Below are positions 34,026 through 42,051 of a DNA stretch of 64,000 nt, piece after piece (the first letter of the stretch is position 1; each line of letters begins with the position of its first letter). The stretch comes from Methylobacterium gossipiicola (GTDB lineage: Bacteria > Pseudomonadota > Alphaproteobacteria > Rhizobiales > Beijerinckiaceae): positions 124,001 to 188,000 of the forward strand of contig NZ_FOPM01000005.1 of the NCBI RefSeq assembly GCF_900113485.1, in the 5' to 3' direction. The notes under the pieces are model-generated. The model searched no databases, was not told the DNA's origin, and worked only from the letters and a program-made list of their open reading frames with translations. The position numbers and the translations under genes were made by a program.

Positions 34026-35969
34026 ATGCCCCCCCAAGCGCCCGCGCAGGCTACACACAGCGACAAGGCCCCTTACCCCACGATCCATGCGGCGTCCCTC
34101 GCCGATCCCGAAACGTTCTGGCTCGCCGCCGCCGCCGCCCTCGACTGGGCGAGACCACCCGTCCGCGCCTTCGACGCAACGGCCGGAATCGCGGGACGGT
34201 GGTTTCCGGACGCGACCCTGAACGCCTGCCACAACGCCGTGGATCGCCACGTCGCCGCAGGCCGGGGCGAGCAGGCCGCGATCCTGTACGATTCGCCCGT
34301 CACCGGCACCAAGCGCACGATCAGCTACGCGGCCCTCCTCGACGAGGTGGAAACCCTCGCGGGCATCCTCGCCGACCTCGGGGTGGGGAAGGGCGACCGG
34401 GTGGTGCTGTCGATGCCCATGGTGCCCGAGGCGCTGTTCGGCATGCTCGCCTGCGCCCGGCTCGGCGCCGTCCATTCCGTGGTGTTCGGTGGTTTCGCCG
34501 CCAACGAACTGGCGGTGCGCATCGCCGATGCCACCCCGAAAGTGGTTCTTTCCGCCTCCTGCGGCCTGGAGCCGAACCGCGTCGTCGCCTACAAGCCGCT
34601 CCTCGACGCGGCCATCGCGGCATCCCCACACAAACCGGATGCCTGCCTCATCCTGCAACGCCCGCAGGGGCCGGCCACCCTCGTCGAGGGGCGCGACCGG
34701 GATTGGGCCGAGGCGGTGGCGGCGGCCAAGGCCGCCGGGCGCCGGGCCGCCTGTACGCCCGTGGCGGCGACGGACCCGCTCTACATCCTCTACACCTCGG
34801 GGACGACGGGCACGCCGAAGGGCGTGGTGCGCGACACCGGCGGCTATTGCGTGGCGCTCGCCTGGACGATGCCGAACCTCTACGGCGTCGCGCCGGGCGA
34901 GACCTACTTCTGCGCCTCCGACATCGGCTGGGTCGTGGGCCATTCCTACATCGTCTACGGGCCGCTCCTGCACGGCTGCGCCACGGTCCTGTACGAGGGC
35001 AAACCCGTGGGTACGCCCGATGCCGGCGCCCTGTGGCGGGTGGCTTCGGAGTACGGCGCCGTGTGCCTGTTCACGGCGCCCACGGCGCTTCGGGCGATCA
35101 AGAAGGAGGATCCCCGGGCCGAGCGGGTGGGGGATTACGATCTCTCGGCCTTCCGCAGCCTGTTCCTGGCCGGGGAGCGGGCCGACCCCGATTCCGTGGC
35201 CTGGGCCGAGCGTGCCCTGAACCGCCCCGTCATCGACCATTGGTGGCAGACGGAGACGGGCTGGGCCATCGCGGGCAACCCCCTGGGGATCGACCTGCTG
35301 CCGGTCAAGCACGGCAGCGCCTGCGTGCCGATGCCGGGCTACGACCTCGCGATCCTCGACGAGGCGGGCAAGCCCGTCCTCGCCGGCACCATGGGGACCA
35401 TCGCCCTGAAGCTGCCCCTGCCGCCCGGTTGCCTGCCGACCCTGTGGGGCTCGGACGAGCGCTTCCGTGCGAGCTATCTGTCCACCTATCCTGGCTGGTA
35501 TGACACCTCCGACGCGGGCGTGGTCGATGCGGACGGCTACGTCACCGTCCTCGGGCGCACGGACGACATCATCAACGTCGCCGGGCACCGCTTGTCCACG
35601 GGCGGCATGGAGGCGGTTCTGGCCAGTCACCCCGATGTGGCCGAATGCGCCGTCATCGGCATTCACGACGCCCTGAAGGGCGAGCAGCCCTGCGGGTTCG
35701 TCGTGCTGAAAGCGGGAGTCGTTCGCGAACCCGGCGCGATCGAAGCCGAGCTGGTGGCCCGGGTGCGCGAGCAGATCGGCCCGGTGGCTTCCTTCAAGCT
35801 CGCCCTGACGGTGGCGCGCCTGCCGAAGACCCGCTCGGGCAAGATCCTGCGCGGCACCATGAAGCGCATCGCCGACGGCCAGCCCTGGACGACCCCGCCG
35901 ACCATCGACGACGCCGCCACCCTCGACGAGATCGGCACGAGCCTCAGGGCACGCGGCCTCGCCTCCTAG
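34026..35969 (+). CDS. prpE: Propionate-CoA ligase (propionyl-CoA synthetase) PrpE
   Basis: The 647-residue adenylate-forming enzyme has the ACS N-terminal domain (NACHNAVDRHV), the ATP loop YTSGTTGTPKG, the PrpE-type DIGWVVGHSYIVYGPL, WWQTETGW, and the C-terminal RTDDIINVAGHRLSTGGME and TRSGKILRG with catalytic Lys606, a known acetylation site in the family. It activates propionate (and acetate less well) with ATP and CoA. GGAGGAA precedes the ATG. No methylcitrate-cycle genes are adjacent, so propionyl-CoA may enter the methylmalonyl-CoA route. Confidence 0.93.
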   Translation: MPPQAPAQATHSDKAPYPTIHAASLADPETFWLAAAAALDWARPPVRAFDATAGIAGRWFPDATLNACHNAVDRHVAAGRGEQAAILYDSPVTGTKRTISYAALLDEVETLAGILADLGVGKGDRVVLSMPMVPEALFGMLACARLGAVHSVVFGGFAANELAVRIADATPKVVLSASCGLEPNRVVAYKPLLDAAIAASPHKPDACLILQRPQGPATLVEGRDRDWAEAVAAAKAAGRRAACTPVAATDPLYILYTSGTTGTPKGVVRDTGGYCVALAWTMPNLYGVAPGETYFCASDIGWVVGHSYIVYGPLLHGCATVLYEGKPVGTPDAGALWRVASEYGAVCLFTAPTALRAIKKEDPRAERVGDYDLSAFRSLFLAGERADPDSVAWAERALNRPVIDHWWQTETGWAIAGNPLGIDLLPVKHGSACVPMPGYDLAILDEAGKPVLAGTMGTIALKLPLPPGCLPTLWGSDERFRASYLSTYPGWYDTSDAGVVDADGYVTVLGRTDDIINVAGHRLSTGGMEAVLASHPDVAECAVIGIHDALKGEQPCGFVVLKAGVVREPGAIEAELVARVREQIGPVASFKLALTVARLPKTRSGKILRGTMKRIADGQPWTTPPTIDDAATLDEIGTSLRARGLAS

Positions 35970-36102
35970 CGCGGGTCCTGTGATCCGGGGATCATCGGCA
36001 CGGGCGACTGCGTTGGTCGCCCGTGCCGCCCCGGTGCGGGAGGCCCTAGCCGGGGGGCACCGGTTCGGCCAGAACGACGACAATCGCCCGGGAGAGCCAC
36101 GC

Positions 36103-37221
36103 ATGACCGTCCGCCTATTCGAGCCCCTGCGCCTCGATGCCCTGGAGCTCGAGAACCGCATCATCGTCGCCCCCATGTGTCAGTATTCGGCGCGGGCCGG
36201 GGAGGCGAGCGACTGGCACCTCATGCACCTCGCCCAGATGGCGCAATCGGGCGCTGGCCTGCTGACCCTGGAGGCGACGGCGGTCTCGCCCGAAGCGCGG
36301 ATCTCGCCCCTCGACCTCGGGCTCTATTCCGACGCGACGGAACTGGCGCTGGGCCGCGTCCTCGACGCGGTGCGGGCGCATGCGCCGATCCCCATCGCGG
36401 TCCAGATCAACCATGCCGGCCGGAAGGCGTCGAGCCGCGCCCCCTGGGACGGCGGCGCACAGATCGCCCCCGACGCCCCCGATGGCTGGCGCACGGAAGC
36501 CCCCTCGGCCGTGGCCCACGGCGCCGACGAGGTGCCGCCCCACGCCCTCGACGCGGAGGGCCTGAAGCGCATCCGCGATGGGTTCGTCGCCACGGCCCGC
36601 CGGGCGCTTCGCCTGGGCATCGACGGCTTCGAGCTCCACGGGGCGCACGGCTACCTCCTGCACCAATTCCTGTCGCCCCTCTCCAACCGTCGCACCGACC
36701 AGTATGGCGGGGATCTGGCCAACCGCATGCGGTTTCCCCTCGAATGCTTCGAGGCCGTGCGCGACGCCGTGCCGGCGGGCAAGCCCGTGTGGATGCGCGT
36801 CTCGGCCACGGACTGGGTCGAGGACGGCTGGACCCTCGAAGAAACGGTGGAACTCGCCCACGCCCTCAAGCGCCGGGGCTCGGCCGCCATCCACGTCTCG
36901 ACGGGTGGGCTCTCGACGGCGCAGCAGATTCCCCTCTCGGCCGGCTATCAGGTGCCCTTCGCCGAGCGCATCAAGGCCGAGACGGGTCTCACCACCATCG
37001 CGGTCGGCCTCATCACCGAGCCGGCGCACGCGGAATCGATCCTTCAGGAGGGCAAGGCCGACGCGGTCTCCCTCGCCCGCGCGCTGCTTTACAACCCACG
37101 CTGGCCCTGGCACGCGGCGGCCGAACTCGGCGGACGGGTGCGGGCGCCGAAGCAATATTGGCGCTCACAGCCGCGTCAGTACAAAGACCTCTTTCGCGAT
37201 ACCCAGCACGGACAGCGTTGA
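36103..37221 (+). CDS. Old yellow enzyme-type NADPH dehydrogenase (YqjM/NamA class)
   Basis: The 372-residue FMN enzyme is a TIM barrel with the class III OYE features APMCQYSA (regulatory Cys26, same position as in YqjM), INHAGRKAS, HGAHGYLLHQFLSP and NRRTDQYGG. It reduces the C=C bond of enals, enones or nitro compounds with NADPH. GGGAGAG lies eight bases before ATG 36103; upstream in-frame codons were rejected. Two bases separate its stop from the next gene, which suggests cotranscription. Confidence 0.93.
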   Translation: MTVRLFEPLRLDALELENRIIVAPMCQYSARAGEASDWHLMHLAQMAQSGAGLLTLEATAVSPEARISPLDLGLYSDATELALGRVLDAVRAHAPIPIAVQINHAGRKASSRAPWDGGAQIAPDAPDGWRTEAPSAVAHGADEVPPHALDAEGLKRIRDGFVATARRALRLGIDGFELHGAHGYLLHQFLSPLSNRRTDQYGGDLANRMRFPLECFEAVRDAVPAGKPVWMRVSATDWVEDGWTLEETVELAHALKRRGSAAIHVSTGGLSTAQQIPLSAGYQVPFAERIKAETGLTTIAVGLITEPAHAESILQEGKADAVSLARALLYNPRWPWHAAAELGGRVRAPKQYWRSQPRQYKDLFRDTQHGQR

Positions 37222-37223
37222 GC

Positions 37224-37583
37224 ATGGACGACGACGACCTCACCACCTTCACGGTCCAGCGCGTCCGTTACGACGAAGAGAACGGCATCACGCTCATCTC
37301 GGGGGCCGACGACGAGGAGGAGCCCGCCGGCTACTTCATCATCCAGATCGAGAAGGGCGACCCCGACGGTCCGCTTATCGAGATTTTCGGCGAGGATCTC
37401 ACCCAGGCCGACGGGGTCGCAGCCCTACAGATCGGCCTGCGCCATCTGCTCTTTGCCTTCGACCCGAAAAGTCTCATCGGCGCCGAGATGCCGATGGTGC
37501 GGATCGAGTCCCAGACGGAGATTCCCGAGCGGGCGCGGACGCGCCTCGCAGTAGCGTTCGGGAAACGGGCCAAGCTGGCCTGA
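37224..37583 (+). CDS. Short acidic conserved hypothetical protein
   Basis: The 119-residue protein begins with an Asp-rich stretch (MDDDDLTTFTV) and has a compact alpha/beta pattern (YFIIQIEKGD, LIEIFGEDLTQADGVAALQIGL, HLLFAFD). It ends in a basic tail. I do not recognise a catalytic site. The closeness to the old yellow enzyme (two bases) suggests a joint transcript, but no functional link is proven. Confidence 0.75.
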   Translation: MDDDDLTTFTVQRVRYDEENGITLISGADDEEEPAGYFIIQIEKGDPDGPLIEIFGEDLTQADGVAALQIGLRHLLFAFDPKSLIGAEMPMVRIESQTEIPERARTRLAVAFGKRAKLA

Positions 37584-38026
37584 CGGTGCCATCGCTTCCG
37601 ACGAGCCTCACCGGAAATCGGGCCTCGACGGATCGCGACGGACCCCACCACCGACTCCGCATCGGAACTCTCCAGACATACGCCTCGCCGGCAAACAATC
37701 CCGGAAAGTTCCAGGCGGGCCGGTGCATGATCGCACCTCGGCGGGAAGCCAGCCTTAGTGGACGGATCGCGTTTGTCCGTGCGTTCCTCGGCGATCCTTC
37801 TCCCGAACCCTTGGCCTCGGAGGAGAGAACAATGTCGACGTCTCTGCGCCGCCGCCCCAACAGCTGCGGACTTCGGATCTCGGACGAAGATCGACTTTAC
37901 TTGAACTCTCATCCAACTCCGTCGAACACCATGCTCTAGAGACGCAAGCTTGGATTTTTTTAATACAGCATCAATGAACAGGGACTAGCACTGAGGTCGA
38001 AAGACAATTTATCTTAGTTGGTCTTC
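37584..38026. other. Intergenic region with one small ORF and the promoter region of the c-di-GMP gene
   Basis: Apart from the 35-codon ORF at 37832-37939, I see no gene. The last 90 bases are clearly A+T-richer than the surroundings (gattttttttaat-like tract near 37957-37966), as expected of a promoter for the gene starting at 38027. Confidence 0.5.
37832..37939 (+). CDS. Possible 35-residue small protein
   Basis: A near-ideal Shine-Dalgarno (GGAGGAGAG) lies five to six bases before an ATG that opens a 35-codon frame ending TAG: basic N-terminus (STSLRRRPNSCG), then acidic/polar ISDEDRLYLNSH. It stands alone in a 440-base intergenic region. No family is recognised. The ribosome-binding site is the main support. 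Confidence 0.45.
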   Translation: MSTSLRRRPNSCGLRISDEDRLYLNSHPTPSNTML

Positions 38027-40426
38027 ATGCTTCGCGTGATCAGTTGCCTAAGGGAATCTCACGATCCGTGGCTGGTCGCGGTCGCGGCGGGCCTTTGCAT
38101 CCTCGCGACGGTCACGACCATCGAGTTGCTCCACAACGCCCGCAAGGCCACACGGGGCAAGCGCGCGTTCTGGCTCGCCGTGGCGGCGTTCGGGGGCGGC
38201 TCCGGCGTGTGGGCAACGCACTTCCTGGCGATGCTGGCCTTCGAGCCACATCTCCCGGTCGGCTACGACGTCATTTTCACGGCGCTTTCCCTGGTCTCGG
38301 CCATCGCCCTCATGGGACTGGGTCTGACGACGGCCCTGTCGCGCGCGATCCCGCTCGCGCCCCTCGTCGGCGGGACGATCCTCGGCGTTGGAATCGCCGC
38401 CATGCACTTCACCGGGATGGCGGCCTACGAAGTGCCGGGACATGTCTCGTGGAATCCGCTCCTGGTCATGGCGTCGGTGCTGACCGGCATCGTGCTGTCG
38501 GCAGCCGGGGTGCACTGCGCCCTTTCGGGACCGGGCTTCGACCGCCGGCTGGGCGGTGCGTTGGCCATCTTGCTCGGAATTTGCGCCCTTCACTTCATCG
38601 CCATGGGCGCGGTCACGCTGATTGCCGATCCGCGCATCGTCGTACCGGAGAACGCCCTTCCCGCCGGCAGGCTCGCCGAAAGCGTCACCCTGGCCGGTTC
38701 GAGTATCCTGCTCCTCGCCGGCGCGGCCCTTGTCCTCGATATCAGGGCCCGGCGGGCCGCCGAGCTCGAACGCGAACGGATCGCGCTCCAGAGCTTCGCC
38801 GACGCCGCCGTCGAAGGGCTCCTGATCTGTCGCGGCGAGCGGATCGTCGGCGCGAATGACAGCTTCGGCGCCCTCATCGACCGCGACCCGTCCGGATTGT
38901 TCGGCCTGTCCCTCGTCGAGGTGCTGCCGGACGCAGCCCGGCGCCTCGCCGAGCGCGGCGAACCCACCGTCGAGGCCATCGTCTTCGAGACGGAACTGTC
39001 CCTCGCGACCGGCGCCACCGTCCCGGTCGAGGTGGTGATGCGTCCCCTGGCCTATGGCCGGCAGCCGCATCGCGCCGTGGCCGTGCGCGACCTCCGGGCC
39101 CGGCGAATGGCCGAGAACGAGATCCGCTTCCTCGCCCATCACGATGCCCTCACGGGGCTCGCCAACCGCGCGAGCTTCGCCCGGCGCCTCGAACAGGACC
39201 TGCGCCACCCCGAAGCGGCCCGTCGCGCGTTCGCGGTGCTCTCCCTCGATCTCGACGGGTTCAAGCAGATCAACGACCTCTTCGGGCACGCCGCCGGGGA
39301 CATGTTGCTGCGGACGGTGGCCAGGAGGGTGTCCGGTCTCCTCGATGAAACCCAGTTCATGGCCCGTCTCAGCGGCGACGAGTTCGCGATCCTGACGCCC
39401 TGCGACCACCAGGGCGCCGTGGGAGAGTTGGCGAAGCGAATCCAGGAGGCCCTGATGCAGGCGCGCATCGAAAGCCTGCCGGCCATCACTGCCAGCTTCG
39501 GCATCGCCCTGTACCCGGACGATGCCACCGATCCGATGCAGTTGCTGAACTGCGCCGATACCGCGCTCTATCGCGTCAAGGCGGAAGGAAGGGGCACCCA
39601 TCGCTTCTTCGAGGCCAGCATGAACGCCCTGGTGCGCGAACGGCGCCTGATGGAGCACGATCTGCATCAGGCCGTGGCCCATGGCGAGATGCGACTGGTC
39701 TATCAACCGCAGCACCAACTCGCCACCCGGGCGCTGATCGGCTTCGAAGTCCTCCTGCGCTGGCAGCATCCCGTGCGCGGCGCGGTCTCACCGGCCGACT
39801 TCATTCCCATCGCGGAGGAATGCGGTGCCATCCTGACGATCGGAGCGTGGGTTCTCTCCCAAGCCTGCCGCGAGGCCGCCGGCTGGACCAATCCCCTGTC
39901 CATCGCCGTCAACGTGTCGGCGGTGCAGATCCTGGCGCCGCACTTCATCCAGAGCGTCGACGACATCCTGCGGGAGACGGGCCTCGCGCCCGAACGACTG
40001 GAGATCGAAATCACCGAGACGGCCCTGATCCGCGACCCCGAGCGGGCGGCGTCGACCCTGCGGGATCTCAAGGCCCTCGGCATCCGCCTCGCCATGGACG
40101 ATTTCGGGACGGGTTACTCGTCCCTCTCGAACCTGCGGTCCTATCCGTTCGACAAGATCAAGATCGACCGTTCGTTCATCCAGGCCGTCGATAGCAACAG
40201 CCAGGCCGCGGCGATCGTGCGTTCGGTCCTCGGTCTCGGCCGTGGCCTCGGCTTGCAGGTCCTGGCGGAAGGGGTCGAGACCGAAGGGGAGTTGCGCTTC
40301 CTACACGGCGAACGGTGCCACGCCGCGCAGGGCTTCCTCATGGGCCGGCCCGCTCCCATCGAGACTTTCGCCGCTCACCTGCATCCATCCGAGGCGCAAA
40401 CAGCGGTCTCGAGCAAGGCTGCCTGA
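38027..40426 (+). CDS. MHYT-PAS-GGDEF-EAL membrane c-di-GMP signalling protein
   Basis: The 799-residue protein has an N-terminal seven-helix MHYT sensor with three copies of the motif (ATHFLAML, AMHFTGMA, ALHFIAMG), thought to sense gases or copper. A PAS-like segment (about 255-365), a GGDEF domain with SGDEF at residue 449, and an EAL domain with EVLLRW (Glu574) and DDFGTGYSSL follow. Both catalytic domains keep key acidic residues, so either synthesis or hydrolysis of c-di-GMP is possible; most such hybrids act chiefly as phosphodiesterases. ATG 38027 is preferred to TTG 38018. Confidence 0.95.
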   Translation: MLRVISCLRESHDPWLVAVAAGLCILATVTTIELLHNARKATRGKRAFWLAVAAFGGGSGVWATHFLAMLAFEPHLPVGYDVIFTALSLVSAIALMGLGLTTALSRAIPLAPLVGGTILGVGIAAMHFTGMAAYEVPGHVSWNPLLVMASVLTGIVLSAAGVHCALSGPGFDRRLGGALAILLGICALHFIAMGAVTLIADPRIVVPENALPAGRLAESVTLAGSSILLLAGAALVLDIRARRAAELERERIALQSFADAAVEGLLICRGERIVGANDSFGALIDRDPSGLFGLSLVEVLPDAARRLAERGEPTVEAIVFETELSLATGATVPVEVVMRPLAYGRQPHRAVAVRDLRARRMAENEIRFLAHHDALTGLANRASFARRLEQDLRHPEAARRAFAVLSLDLDGFKQINDLFGHAAGDMLLRTVARRVSGLLDETQFMARLSGDEFAILTPCDHQGAVGELAKRIQEALMQARIESLPAITASFGIALYPDDATDPMQLLNCADTALYRVKAEGRGTHRFFEASMNALVRERRLMEHDLHQAVAHGEMRLVYQPQHQLATRALIGFEVLLRWQHPVRGAVSPADFIPIAEECGAILTIGAWVLSQACREAAGWTNPLSIAVNVSAVQILAPHFIQSVDDILRETGLAPERLEIEITETALIRDPERAASTLRDLKALGIRLAMDDFGTGYSSLSNLRSYPFDKIKIDRSFIQAVDSNSQAAAIVRSVLGLGRGLGLQVLAEGVETEGELRFLHGERCHAAQGFLMGRPAPIETFAAHLHPSEAQTAVSSKAA

Positions 40427-40441
40427 CGGCGGGGATCCGAC

Positions 40442-42037
40442 TCACGTCAGGGCGGGGTGTCGCCCGGCGCGGGTGGGCGCGGCCCGAAGGCTGTCGGCGG
40501 CATCCCGCCGCTTCGCGCGCGGCCCCTCGTAGCGGGCGATTCTGCGGGCGCAGAAGGCGAACAGACCAGCGAGGGCGAGGACAACACCGTCGAACCCCAG
40601 GAACAGCGTGGTCTCGCCCGCCCCGCCCCGGAGGGGATGGGCCGGCGTCGCCGCGAGATCGACCATCGGCACGGCCAGCGTGAGGAATGCCAACGCCGCC
40701 ATGGCTTCGATCCAGGCCCGACGCTGCGGCCGGACCAGGGGGATGAGCGCGGTCAGGGACCAGACGGCGAAGAACGCGGCGATCTCCCCCCCGGCCCGGC
40801 AGGGCAAGGCGACGGGCAGAAGCCGATTGGCAAGGAAATAGGCGGCGATCCCGGCGGGGAAGCCCACCACGGTTCCGATATTCAGAGCCTGGACCAGGCG
40901 CAGGCCGGGGAAGGGCCGGGTGCCAGGTTTCGGCAGGCGGGCCATCGACCACAGGATCAGGCCCGTCGCCACCATCGCGCAACCCATGAGGCCGCAGAGG
41001 AAGAACAGGGCGCGCAGGGCCGTGCCGGCGAAATGCGCCTCGTGCAGGCCGACCATCGTGGCGAAGGTCTTGGCCGCCGGTCGCAGTCCCCCCTGGCGCA
41101 CCTCGACCACGCTTCCCGTGGTGCCGTCGAAGGCGACCTGCGGATGGACGTGCGACAGGCCGCGCGGCTCCTCGAACACCGCCACCACCGTCGCGTTGGC
41201 ATCGCGCGGGTTGAGAACCGTCAGGCGTTCCAGGGGCTCGGGCACCGTCGCCACGGCCTGCGCCACCATCGGCCCGATGGGCGCGAGGGTGCCGGGCCGT
41301 CCGGCGGCGGGCCGCGGCGCGGTGATCTGCCCGCTCTCGGCGTAGAAGGTCTGGGCGTCGCCGCGATAGGCCGCGCTCACCCCCCACGGCATGTACATGA
41401 GCGCGAGGGTCACGAGCCCCGTATAGGTGATCATGAGGTGGAACGGCAGGGCGAGGACGCCCGTGACGTTGTGAGCGTCGAGCCAGCCGCGTTGGGCCGA
41501 TTTGTCCCGCCTGAAGGTGAAGAAGTCGGCGAAGAAACGCCGGTGGGTGACGATGCCCGACACCAGGGCCACCAGCATGATCGTTGCGCAGAGGCCGACG
41601 ATCCAGCGGCCCCAGAGCGGCTGCATGTGCAGCTCGAAGTGGAACCGATAGAGGAAGTCACCGCCCTTGGTGTCCCTCACCGGGACGGGCGCGCCCGTCA
41701 CCGGATCGAGGGCGGCGTGGCCCGGCGGGATGCCGGGCTTGGTACGCCAGAACAGGTTGAGGACCGGATACTCGTCCCGGGGCAGGCCGATGAACCAGGC
41801 GCGAGCCTCCGGGGCGTGCGTGCCGAGATAGGCGACGCCGATCTCGGCGGCCCGCGCCAGGGACGCCGGATCGGTGGCCGCCCGCACCTCCTGGAGTTCG
41901 GGCCGCATCCAGCGCGAGATGTCGGCGCGGTAGTAGCTCGCCGTGCCGGAGACGAAGACGGCCAGCAGCACCCAGCCGACGACGAGGCCGGCCCAGGTAT
42001 GGAGCCAGGCCATGGATTGGCGAAAGCCGTTCTTCAT
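40442..42037 (-). CDS. PepSY-associated membrane protein of siderophore uptake
   Basis: The 531-residue protein has an N-terminal membrane anchor (SMAWLHTWAGLVVGWVLL), a periplasmic PepSY segment, and further membrane helices, one with HRRFFADFFTFRRDKS. This is the PepSY_TM family, often encoded beside TonB siderophore receptors and implicated in ferric-siderophore reduction with haem-ligating histidines. It lies 14 bases downstream of such a receptor and is surely cotranscribed. The reductase role is inferred from the family. Confidence 0.9.
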   Translation of the reverse strand: MKNGFRQSMAWLHTWAGLVVGWVLLAVFVSGTASYYRADISRWMRPELQEVRAATDPASLARAAEIGVAYLGTHAPEARAWFIGLPRDEYPVLNLFWRTKPGIPPGHAALDPVTGAPVPVRDTKGGDFLYRFHFELHMQPLWGRWIVGLCATIMLVALVSGIVTHRRFFADFFTFRRDKSAQRGWLDAHNVTGVLALPFHLMITYTGLVTLALMYMPWGVSAAYRGDAQTFYAESGQITAPRPAAGRPGTLAPIGPMVAQAVATVPEPLERLTVLNPRDANATVVAVFEEPRGLSHVHPQVAFDGTTGSVVEVRQGGLRPAAKTFATMVGLHEAHFAGTALRALFFLCGLMGCAMVATGLILWSMARLPKPGTRPFPGLRLVQALNIGTVVGFPAGIAAYFLANRLLPVALPCRAGGEIAAFFAVWSLTALIPLVRPQRRAWIEAMAALAFLTLAVPMVDLAATPAHPLRGGAGETTLFLGFDGVVLALAGLFAFCARRIARYEGPRAKRRDAADSLRAAPTRAGRHPALT

Positions 42038-42051
42038 GCTCAGCGCGCCCC

